DNA of 11,813 nt from assembly GCA_030428695.1 (NCBI GenBank), contig JAUIEM010000317.1, positions 1-11,813 of the forward strand. Direction: 5' to 3'. This stretch comes from a bacterium (GTDB taxonomy: Bacteria > Planctomycetota > J058 > JAJDCP01). The translations under genes and the position numbers were made by a program. Below, in pieces: positions 6,512 to 11,813 of this stretch (its first letter is position 1; every line of letters begins with the position of its first letter). Under the pieces are notes generated by a model that worked only from the letters and a program-made list of their open reading frames with translations, was not told the origin of the DNA and made no database searches.

Positions 6512-7451
6512 CCCGGCCTTCCAGCACGGCGAGCAGGTTGGCGAAGGTGTTCTCGTGCACGCGCAGCCAGGCCTTGGGGCTGCTGTTGCTGTTGTGGGGA
6601 GCGAGCAGCACGTTGTCCATCCCGAGCAGCGGGCTGTCCGCCGGCAGGGGCTCGTGCTCGAACACGTCGAGGCCCGCGCCCCCCAGTCTCCCTTCCTGCA
6701 AGGCCGCGACCAGCGCCCGCTCGTCGACGACCGGCCCGCGCGAGGTGTTGATCAGGAAGGCGCCCTGCTTCATCCAGCTGAACTTCTCGGCGTCCATCAG
6801 ATGCTGGCTCGTCGCGTTGAGGTCGCAGTTCAGGCTGACGATGTCGCTCTGCCCGAGCAGCTCGCGCAGGCCGACCTGGACGAGCCCGGTCACCGAGCAC
6901 ACGAAGGGGTCGATGGGCTTGAGGTCGCAGCCGAGCAGCCGCGCGCCGAAGGCGGCCACCCGCTCGGCGACGCGACGCCCAACGTTGCCGACGCCGACGA
7001 TGCCGAAGGTGCACTCGGACAAGGAGAAGCCGGGGATCTTCTCCCAGCGCCCGGCCTTCATCGCGCGGTCGAGCTTGCCGACGTTGCGCGCGAAGGTCAG
7101 GGCGTAGCCGAGCACGGTGTCGGCGACCGGCAGGCTGAAGGCGTCGACGGTGTTGCGCACCGCGATGCCGCGGGCCGCGCAGGCGACGCGGTCGATCGAG
7201 TCGATGCCGGTGCCCCACTTCGAGATCACCTTGAGCCGCGGCGAGGCATCGAGCACCCGGGCGGTGAAGCGGTCGTCGCCGCAGATCACCCCGTCGATGT
7301 CCGCCATCACCCCGAGCAGGTCCTCCTCTTCGGCGCGCTCGCCGAAGTCGCGCACGACCGGCTCGATGCCGTGGGCGAGGAAGCGCTCGCGGTAGTCCTC
7401 GACGACCGGCAGGTAGTACGGGGCGGTGATCAGCACCTTGAAGCGGGCCAT
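6504..7451 (-). CDS. D-2-hydroxyacid dehydrogenase (SerA-like)
   Basis: A 315-residue NAD-dependent D-isomer 2-hydroxyacid dehydrogenase, interconverting a 2-oxoacid and a D-2-hydroxyacid. The catalytic domain is split around a Rossmann domain: GVGNVG (153-158) with D176 as the likely NAD ribose ligand. The catalytic triad is R238 in NTSRGP, E267 in DVFEHEP, and H286 in APHNSNSSP. It ends at 315 residues without the C-terminal ACT regulatory domain of biosynthetic SerA, so a housekeeping serine-pathway role is less likely than a role tied to this sugar operon. Start ATG at 7451 has a perfect AGGAGG (7458-7463, complement) 6 bases upstream that overlaps the TAG stop of the cyclase gene. The substrate is not deducible. 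Confidence 0.92.
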   Translation of the reverse strand: MARFKVLITAPYYLPVVEDYRERFLAHGIEPVVRDFGERAEEEDLLGVMADIDGVICGDDRFTARVLDASPRLKVISKWGTGIDSIDRVACAARGIAVRNTVDAFSLPVADTVLGYALTFARNVGKLDRAMKAGRWEKIPGFSLSECTFGIVGVGNVGRRVAERVAAFGARLLGCDLKPIDPFVCSVTGLVQVGLRELLGQSDIVSLNCDLNATSQHLMDAEKFSWMKQGAFLINTSRGPVVDERALVAALQEGRLGGAGLDVFEHEPLPADSPLLGMDNVLLAPHNSNSSPKAWLRVHENTFANLLAVLEGRDG

Positions 7452-7461
7452 CCTGGACCTC

Positions 7462-8112
7462 CTACGTTGAAGACGGGGTGGAAGGCAGCAGCAGCGCCCG
7501 CGCCGGCGCCGCCTCGAGCCCGTCGCAGCGCAGCGGCAGGCACAGCAGCTGATAGTCCCCCGGCGCCGCCCCGGACAGGTCGAGGCCCTCGACGATCGCG
7601 ACCTCGGCGCGCAGCAGCACGTGGTGGACCTCGTCCGAGCAGGCGAAGGCCTGCACCGACAGGTAGTCGTTGCCGACCAGCCGCACCCCCCGCTCGACCA
7701 GCCAGCGCGCCCCGCTCTCGTCGAGGCCGACGAAGTCTTCGGCGAAGCGCGGGCCCCACTTCGCCTCGTTGTCGGTCTTGAACAGGATGCGCGTCGCCCC
7801 CGCGGGGATCGCCGCGGCCTCGAGCGCCGCGGCGGTCAGCCGCGGCACCCCGGGCAGGGCGACGACCGTGCACGGCCCGCACAGCTGCTCCAGACCGACG
7901 GTCTCGACGTCGCCGGTGCCGGGCACGAAGTGCGAAGGCGCATCGATGTGGGTGCCGGTGTGCAGGCTCATGCGCAGCGTCGTGTCGGTCGCGTGGTCGC
8001 CCTCGCTGAGGCTGAGGCGCGGGAGCAGGGTCAGCTCCGGCGCGGTCGGCCAGGTCGGGATGCGCGTCGGGTCGAGGGGCACGCTGATGTCGATCCACTG
8101 CGCGGGGTTCAT
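7462..8112 (-). CDS. Cyclase-family (kynurenine formamidase-like) metal hydrolase
   Basis: A 216-residue protein of the Pfam Cyclase family, which includes bacterial kynurenine formamidase and other metal-dependent amide or ester hydrolases. The signature HTGTHIDAPSHF spans 51-62, giving metal ligands H51, H55, D57 and catalytic or ligand H61; WIDIS (6-10) and the EGLDLS segment (175-180) also fit. No tryptophan-degradation gene is nearby. It is embedded in the sugar operon: its ATG overlaps the glycosyltransferase stop as ATGA, and its own stop lies in the Shine-Dalgarno of the hydroxyacid dehydrogenase. A hydrolytic or lactonising step on an acyl- or amide-bearing sugar precursor is possible, but that is inference. 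Calling it kynB would be unwarranted. Confidence 0.88.
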   Translation of the reverse strand: MNPAQWIDISVPLDPTRIPTWPTAPELTLLPRLSLSEGDHATDTTLRMSLHTGTHIDAPSHFVPGTGDVETVGLEQLCGPCTVVALPGVPRLTAAALEAAAIPAGATRILFKTDNEAKWGPRFAEDFVGLDESGARWLVERGVRLVGNDYLSVQAFACSDEVHHVLLRAEVAIVEGLDLSGAAPGDYQLLCLPLRCDGLEAAPARALLLPSTPSST

Positions 8113-9068
8113 ACGTAGCGCCTCTGGTAGTCGATGCGGGAGCGCGGCTCCTCGCGGGTGCGCCGCCGCCGGGCGGGCAGCTCGCGGGGGTAGTAGAAGG
8201 TGCGCCGCAGCTGCTCGGTGACCGGGCCGCTCTGCTTGAAGCCGCGGTAGGCGCCCCAGAACTGCATCAGCCGGAAGCGCGGGATGTCGACGACGTTCTC
8301 GAGCAGCTTGCCGTCGACCGCCGCGTGGGCGAAGTCGGTGACGGTGTTCTGGGCGAACAGCCGCACGAAGTCGAAGAAGGACATGTCCTGCTCGGGGTAG
8401 ATGCGCTTGAGCGCGATCGCTTCGCGCCGGTAGCGGTTCTGCACCTGCCAGGGGCTCTCCTCGTGGATGTGCGCGATCACGGCGTCGGCGGCGTAGGAGA
8501 CGCGCAGCCCGTCGTCCATCACCTGCTTGGCCCAGGCGAGGTCCTCGAGGCCCGTCAGCTCCTCGTCGTAGGGGTGTTTCTCCCAGACCGTGCGCCGGAC
8601 CGCGCAGTTCGCGTTGTTACAGAACGGGGTGTCCTGCAGCGCGACGCTCTCGTCGGGGAACCACTGGGCGAAGACCTGATGCTCGGAGTAGGTGGTCTCC
8701 GGCCCGCCCCGCTGCTTCCCGTACACGGCCGCCACGCGCTCGTCGGCAAAGGGCCGCTCGAGGGCGCGCAGCCAGTCATTGTACAGGGGGTAGACGTGGG
8801 CCGACGCGAACACGAGCACCTCGCCGTCGGCGTGCTCGCAGCCGAGGTTGAGGGCGCGGCCGAAGGAGAACTGCTCGGGCGTGATGGTGACGAGCTCGAT
8901 CGGGAACTCGCGGGCGATCTCGACGGTGCGATCGGTCGATCCGGAGTCGACGAGCACGATCTGCACCCGGCCGGGATACTCCTGGGCGGTGATGCCGTAG
9001 AGGAGCTTGCCGATGTGCTTCTCTTCGTTGAAACAACGGATCACGATCGAGACACTGCGCGCGGCCAT
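8109..9068 (-). CDS. Family 2 glycosyltransferase
   Basis: A 319-residue GT-A fold transferase. The N-terminal SIVIRCFNEEKHIG (7-20) and VDSGSTDRT (40-48) are the donor nucleotide-binding elements typical of family 2. Where many members show DxD there is ASAH (88-91), a variant seen in some family 2 enzymes. CNNANCAVRR (150-159) and TGLEDLAWA (172-180), with the ED acidic pair as probable catalytic base region, follow. No membrane segment is evident, so it is probably a peripheral cytoplasmic enzyme. The C-terminal about 25 residues are very arginine-rich. ATG at 9068 has two AGGAG copies upstream, the nearer 5 bases away. It should transfer the sugar made by the downstream genes to a glycan or lipid-linked acceptor; donor and acceptor are unknown. 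Confidence 0.93.
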   Translation of the reverse strand: MAARSVSIVIRCFNEEKHIGKLLYGITAQEYPGRVQIVLVDSGSTDRTVEIAREFPIELVTITPEQFSFGRALNLGCEHADGEVLVFASAHVYPLYNDWLRALERPFADERVAAVYGKQRGGPETTYSEHQVFAQWFPDESVALQDTPFCNNANCAVRRTVWEKHPYDEELTGLEDLAWAKQVMDDGLRVSYAADAVIAHIHEESPWQVQNRYRREAIALKRIYPEQDMSFFDFVRLFAQNTVTDFAHAAVDGKLLENVVDIPRFRLMQFWGAYRGFKQSGPVTEQLRRTFYYPRELPARRRRTREEPRSRIDYQRRYV

Positions 9069-9114
9069 CCGTCTCCTGCTCCTCTCCCTCGCCCCGGCGA
9101 GCGCCGGAATGGTA
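9069..9114 (-). promoter_or_regulatory. Short intercistronic gap with strong RBS
   Basis: The 46 bases between the DUF115 gene and the glycosyltransferase gene hold a duplicated AGGAG ahead of the latter and a small GC hairpin (CCGGC 9094-9098 with GCCGG 9103-9107). The hairpin has no U-tract, so read-through is expected. Confidence 0.4.
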
Positions 9115-9966
9115 TCAGAATGCGCCGGGAAAGCCCACCGCCGCGCTCCCGCCCGCTTCCACCGCGGGCGCGCACAGCGCGTCGTAGTCGCGCTTGGGGA
9201 AGACGGTCAGCTTCCCCCCCAGGGTCGCGTCGACCACCTGGCGGCCGTCGCCCTCGAACATCACCCGGGCCAGGGAGTACGCCTGCTCGGAGCCCTTGAG
9301 GTCGGGCAGCTGCCACTTGACGCCCTTGCCGAAGTAGTCCGGCGAGAAGTGGTTCGGGTCGTCACCGCCGGAGACCTCGAGCTTGTGGGGGGTGCCCTTG
9401 CTGACGAAGGAGTGGTCGACGCCGAGCAGAACGACCTCGGCGAAGCCCATGTAGAACGCGAGCTGCAGGGCGACGTAGGTGACGGTGCAGCCCTCGAAGA
9501 CGCCGTGACAGGGGTCGCTACTGAAGCCGAGCATCGGCAGCGAGCGCAGCAGGTGCATGTCCGGGCCGAAGCGCACGAAGCGCCGGGCGTGCCAGGCGAA
9601 GAAGCGCGGGCAGCGCAGGCCCTCGAGGTCGGTGTGGAACTGCTCGAGCACGTGCTGGTTGAAGCTGACCAGGAAGGTCGTGCTGAAGCCGAGCTCGTCG
9701 AACAACAGATAGATGCGGTTGAGCCCGAAGGTGATCTCCCCGCGCAGGCGGCGGAGGTCGGTGCGCTTCAGGCTCGGGCCGTTGCCGAGGATGAAGCAGC
9801 GCCGGCCCCGGTACTTCCCACGCCACCTCCGCATCCGCGCGCGGCTCTGGATCGCCCGCGGGTCGACCTGCCAGCGCGCCTCGCCGAGCAGCTCCCGGGT
9901 CGAGCGGCGGACCGGCTCCGGGATCACCCGCTGTCCCCAACGCAGGACGGAATCGGGAAGGCGCAT
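9115..9966 (-). CDS. DUF115/MptE-like protein, probable glycan-related
   Basis: A 283-residue protein with the FILGNGPSL turn (58-66), TFGLNRIYLLF (79-89) and LLGVDHSF (180-187) that mark the DUF115/6-hydroxymethylpterin-diphosphokinase MptE-like fold. The same GNGPSL element occurs in CST-type sialyltransferases. Members in bacteria are often found in flagellin-glycosylation and surface-polysaccharide loci, which fits this neighbourhood. HFSPDYFGKG (206-215) is also typical. The open frame extends much farther upstream, across the VOC gene in another frame, but ATG at 9966 is chosen because residues upstream are low complexity and GGAG lies 8 bases before it. A weak -35/-10 pair (TTGCAT at 10013-10018 and TAGGCT at 9990-9995, complement, 17 bases apart) could serve this gene separately. 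It may be a sugar transferase; no activity can be claimed. Confidence 0.8.
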   Translation of the reverse strand: MRLPDSVLRWGQRVIPEPVRRSTRELLGEARWQVDPRAIQSRARMRRWRGKYRGRRCFILGNGPSLKRTDLRRLRGEITFGLNRIYLLFDELGFSTTFLVSFNQHVLEQFHTDLEGLRCPRFFAWHARRFVRFGPDMHLLRSLPMLGFSSDPCHGVFEGCTVTYVALQLAFYMGFAEVVLLGVDHSFVSKGTPHKLEVSGGDDPNHFSPDYFGKGVKWQLPDLKGSEQAYSLARVMFEGDGRQVVDATLGGKLTVFPKRDYDALCAPAVEAGGSAAVGFPGAF

Positions 9967-10058
9967 CGAGGGGGCTCCGAAAAGCGCGCAGCCTACCAAC
10001 CGCGCGGGGCGAATGCAAAGGGCGCCGGCCTCGGCGACCCCCGGCCTCCCCCCCGACG

Positions 10059-10448
10059 TCAGGCGCCCGCGGGCGGCTCCCACAGCTCGACGCGCCGGCC
10101 CTCGGGGTCCATCACCCAGCCGAAGCGCCCGAACTCGGACTCCTCGATCTTGTCGTCGACCGTGTCGCCGAGCTCCCGCAGCTGGGCGAGCATCGCGTCG
10201 AGGTCTGCGACCCGGAAGTTGACCATGTAGTCGTGGGTGCTGGGCGCGAAGTACTTCGTGTCGGCCGCGAAGGGGCTCCAGACGGTGGAGCCGGGGGTCT
10301 TTCCGGGCAGCGCGTCCGCGTCCCAGACGAAGCTCACCCCGCCCCAGCTCTCGACCGGGATGCCGAGGTGGTCGCGGTACCACGCGCGCACCACGTCGGG
10401 GTCCGCGCACTTGAAGAAGATCCCACCGATGCCTCGGACGCGTTCCAT
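10059..10448 (-). CDS. VOC-superfamily (glyoxalase-fold) protein
   Basis: A 129-residue small protein with the two beta-alpha-beta-beta-beta modules of the vicinal oxygen chelate fold: FFKCADPDVVRAWYRDHLGI (11-30) and YMVNFRVADLDAMLAQLREL (74-93), ending FGRFGWVMDPEGRRVELWEPP. E121 in VELWEP is the usual C-terminal metal ligand, but the customary N-terminal histidine is replaced by a hydrophobic residue, so metal binding or catalysis is uncertain. The frame is open for 52 more codons upstream; ATG at 10448 is preferred because AGGAG (10455-10459, complement) lies 6 bases before it and homology-like sequence begins there. It is the first minus-strand gene, 92 bases before the DUF115 gene, and may be an independent housekeeping or detoxification gene rather than part of the sugar pathway. 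Confidence 0.88.
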   Translation of the reverse strand: MERVRGIGGIFFKCADPDVVRAWYRDHLGIPVESWGGVSFVWDADALPGKTPGSTVWSPFAADTKYFAPSTHDYMVNFRVADLDAMLAQLRELGDTVDDKIEESEFGRFGWVMDPEGRRVELWEPPAGA

Positions 10449-10470
10449 CGTGCTCTCCTGTGTTTCCCGC

Positions 10471-10499
10471 ATTGTTCTGCGTCGGAAGCTCCGCATCAA
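10471..10499 (-). promoter_or_regulatory. Candidate sigma-70-type promoter for the minus operon
   Basis: On the minus strand TTGATG (10494-10499) and AACAAT (10471-10476) are separated by exactly 17 bases, each matching 4 of 6 consensus positions. Transcription would begin near 10464, leaving a leader of about 16 bases that includes the AGGAG of the VOC gene. This is the best such pair I see upstream of the operon in an otherwise GC-rich spacer, but high-GC organisms often use diverged promoters, so it remains a candidate. Confidence 0.35.
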
Positions 10500-10529
10500 G
10501 GATGCCGGGTAGGGAGGATGCAACCGGAG

Positions 10530-10563
10530 GTGGAGGGGTCCCCACCTGTCGTGGAGGGGTCCC
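10530..10563. repeat. 13-base direct repeat, 21-base period
   Basis: GTGGAGGGGTCCC occurs at 10530-10542 and again at 10551-10563, exactly 21 bases apart, which is two helical turns. The pair lies roughly 65-100 bases upstream of the start site implied by the minus-strand promoter candidate. Flanking bases diverge immediately at both ends. The layout suits a tandem regulator-binding site, but no regulator is known here. Confidence 0.6.
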
Positions 10564-10648
10564 GCGGCGGAAGGCCCGGAACAGGCGGATCGAACCTCCG
10601 GCACGCGGTGTGCTTCCGCCTTCCTCGTCCGCCTCCCGGCGATGCTCG

Positions 10649-10700
10649 ATCCCGGGATGCGCGACGCCGCTGGCGATGAATCCCTGGAATACCGGGATTC
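10649..10700. repeat. Palindrome and alternative hairpins
   Basis: ATCCCGGGAT at 10649-10658 is a perfect 10-base palindrome. Downstream, GAATCCC (10678-10684) pairs with GGGATTC (10694-10700) around a 9-base loop; within it GGAAT (10686-10690) can instead pair with ATTCC (10697-10701), making two mutually exclusive hairpins. No U-tract follows. Possible roles are an operator or a small interspersed palindromic element. Confidence 0.5.
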
Positions 10701-10848
10701 CCTGTCCTGTCAGCCAGCATCCCTCCCGCCCGCGACCTGCAGCACAGTCCCCCACCCGGCCTTCCAGGCGGGCTCAGCCCCCTCTCCCCCGGCCTGGCAC
10801 GGTGTGTGACACGTCTCTCCCAGAGCGAAAGGGACCTGGGAGACGCCG

Positions 10849-11520
10849 ATGCCGACGATCAGAATGAGCCACGATGGGAAGAAGACGCTGCGGATCCGTA
10901 CCGGCAAGAAGTACAACATCCGCTACGAGAAGATCACGATGCGGTTCAAGCTCCCGCAGTACGCGGGCTTCGATTTCTCGCTGGTGCCTGCCAGGGGAAC
11001 CGGGACCGTCGACGGGACCCTCGACGAGCACGGCGCCTGGTCCGGCAAGGTCCGCCAGTGCCGCCACGCCCTGCGCCTCGCCCCGCGCCGCTGGGGCCAC
11101 GGCCTGGCCCGGCGGCAGAAGGAGCAGAAGCCACGCCCCTTCAGCGTGTGCCTGCCGCGCTTCGCCGGCCACCCGATCCAGCTCGTCCCCGACGGCGAGG
11201 GCGCGCCGATCGACGGCCGGCTCGACAAAGACGGCCGCTTCCGCACCGAGCTGCCGGCGAGGGGCGAATACCGGCTGAAGCTCCTGCCCCGCAGGATGAA
11301 GAGCACCCATCAGCCCCCGCAGCCGCGCGAGCCGAAGGACCGCCGCTTCAGCGTCTGTCTGCCCCGCTTCGCCCGGCACCCCCTGCAGCTGATCCCGACC
11401 GGGGGAGGCGCCCCGATCGACGGCCGGCTCGACAAAGACGGCCGCTTCCGCACCGAGCTGCCCGAAGGAACCACGTCCGACTACCGACTCAAACTGCTGC
11501 CCCTGCGCTGGAAGGAGTAG
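10849..11520 (+). CDS. Basic protein with three ~50-residue beta-type repeats
   Basis: A 223-residue protein I cannot assign to a named family. It contains three tandem modules: about 32-82, 98-149 and 167-220. The last two share FSVCLPRFA, then APIDGRLDKDGRFRTELP, then YRLKLLP; the first is a diverged copy (MRFKLPQYA, TVDGTLDEHGAW, HALRLAPRR). The pattern of a strand, G-x-LD-x-DG-R turn, strand and closing aliphatic strand looks like a small beta-sandwich of the kind appended to secreted or contractile-system proteins; that is an impression. Linkers are rich in K, R, P and Q. There is no signal peptide or membrane segment, so it appears cytoplasmic or exported by other means. GGGAG 6 bases before ATG 10849 supports the start. 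The next gene begins 4 bases after its stop, with the AAGGAG site inside its last codons. Confidence 0.75.
   Translation: MPTIRMSHDGKKTLRIRTGKKYNIRYEKITMRFKLPQYAGFDFSLVPARGTGTVDGTLDEHGAWSGKVRQCRHALRLAPRRWGHGLARRQKEQKPRPFSVCLPRFAGHPIQLVPDGEGAPIDGRLDKDGRFRTELPARGEYRLKLLPRRMKSTHQPPQPREPKDRRFSVCLPRFARHPLQLIPTGGGAPIDGRLDKDGRFRTELPEGTTSDYRLKLLPLRWKE
11206..11462 (+). repeat. 50-base identical direct repeat inside the repeat-protein gene
   Basis: Bases 11206-11255 and 11413-11462 are identical over 50 positions, 207 bases (69 codons) apart and in the same frame. They encode the core of repeat modules 2 and 3. Synonymous positions also match, including a less-favoured AAA lysine codon, so this reflects recent duplication or gene conversion rather than protein-level selection alone. 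Confidence 0.9.
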
Positions 11521-11524
11521 ACCG

Positions 11525-11813
11525 ATGGCCACCAACGACACCCTGCACACCGATGACCTGTTCGGCGCCGGCGTCCCCGTCGGACCCGGAGACCACGAGC
11601 CGACCGTCAAGGATCCCCGCTACAGCTACTTCAAGGTCGTCGTCCAGGGCGTGCAGAACGCCGACGGCGGCACCGCGGTCTGGAAGGAGGACCCGATGTT
11701 CGTCAACCTCGTCGGCTGCCGCGGCTTCGCGGACGGCCAGGTCAACTCCAACGCCGGCAACCAGTACAACGACACCATCTACGCCTGCTACAAGGACGAG
11801 TCCGGCAACGAGA
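11525..11813 (+). CDS. Unknown protein, 3' end beyond window
   Basis: An open frame with no stop runs from ATG 11525 to the window edge, giving at least 96 residues. AAGGAG at 11512-11517 lies 7 bases before the start and overlaps the end of the repeat-protein gene, so the two are co-translated. Codon use matches the neighbours. The protein begins with an acidic, unstructured-looking 30 residues (MATNDTLHTDDLFGAG...), then a likely beta-rich domain: YSYFKVVVQGVQNADGG, a VNLVGCRGFADG segment, and NQYNDTIYACYKDESG close to the cut. No signal peptide is visible. I do not recognise the family. The NxxNDTIY...KD element vaguely recalls domains found beside phage-like or lytic proteins, but this is too weak to name. 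Confidence 0.75.
   Translation, partial: MATNDTLHTDDLFGAGVPVGPGDHEPTVKDPRYSYFKVVVQGVQNADGGTAVWKEDPMFVNLVGCRGFADGQVNSNAGNQYNDTIYACYKDESGNE

Larger units (their letters stand above)
10449..10848. other. Divergent intergenic control region
   Basis: This 400-base spacer separates the minus-strand operon from the plus-strand repeat-protein operon. Open frames crossing it on both strands have no family signatures and unnatural composition, so no gene is called. It holds the promoter candidate, the direct repeats and the palindromes listed separately. GTGTGACAC, a 9-base imperfect palindrome, lies at 10804-10812, upstream of the repeat-protein start. Confidence 0.6.

Noticed and set aside
4514..6751. 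745-codon plus-strand open frame opposite the sugar operon
   Set aside because: Translation is biased to G, A, D, R and V with no domain, and lies antisense to three intact enzymes.
10449..10604. 52-residue N-terminal extension of the VOC protein
   Set aside because: Low-complexity residues, no RBS at 10604, and the extension would cover the promoter candidate and direct repeats; ATG 10448 has AGGAG.
10575..10615. tRNA-like GGTTCGATCC T-loop on the minus strand
   Set aside because: The putative T-stem has at least two mismatches, and no anticodon arm, D-arm or acceptor stem can be drawn around it.
9967..10755. N-terminal extension of the DUF115 frame across the VOC gene
   Set aside because: The upstream part runs out of frame through an intact VOC gene and has no homologous character; the DUF115 start at 9966 has an RBS.

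Overview
The window comes from a strongly GC-rich bacterial chromosome. Third codon positions are almost all G or C, and Shine-Dalgarno sites of the AGGAG type precede most genes. A chorismate synthase sits directly upstream of a fused shikimate kinase/3-dehydroquinate synthase, and a long nucleotide-sugar/glycosyltransferase operon lies on the other strand. I see no phage, IS, tRNA, rRNA or CRISPR signal. The lineage cannot be fixed from the sequence alone; high-GC groups such as Myxococcota, Planctomycetota or related uncultured phyla would fit.

Region 1 (1-2988, + strand) holds aroC overlapping a fused aroKB. Two translationally coupled ORFs thus supply three shikimate-pathway activities: 3-dehydroquinate synthase, shikimate kinase and chorismate synthase. 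Region 2 (2989-3632) is a 644-base gene-free spacer between converging transcription units. It contrasts with the flanking genes in composition and is full of simple structure: two octamer arrays in inverted orientation (with a 22-base perfect inverted match), a second unrelated octamer array, two adjacent hairpins and a long pyrimidine-rich tract.

Region 3 (3633-10448, - strand) reads right to left: VOC-fold protein, DUF115/MptE-like protein, family 2 glycosyltransferase, cyclase-family metal hydrolase, D-2-hydroxyacid dehydrogenase, SDR oxidoreductase, UDP-sugar 6-dehydrogenase, two-TM potassium channel. The last six genes overlap or abut within about 10 bases, so they are surely one operon. 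The content points to synthesis of an acidic or otherwise modified sugar and its transfer into a surface polysaccharide or glycoconjugate. A potassium channel with an unrecognised cytoplasmic domain is coupled to the end of this operon by a GTGA overlap.

Region 4 (10449-10848) is a divergent control region with a plausible promoter for the minus operon, a 13-base direct repeat spaced 21 bases, a 10-base palindrome and hairpins. Region 5 (10849 to the end, + strand) begins another operon: a basic protein made of three copies of a roughly 50-residue beta-type repeat, then, 4 bases later, a gene cut by the window end. Neither has an assignable function; they are the least explained coding sequences in the window.
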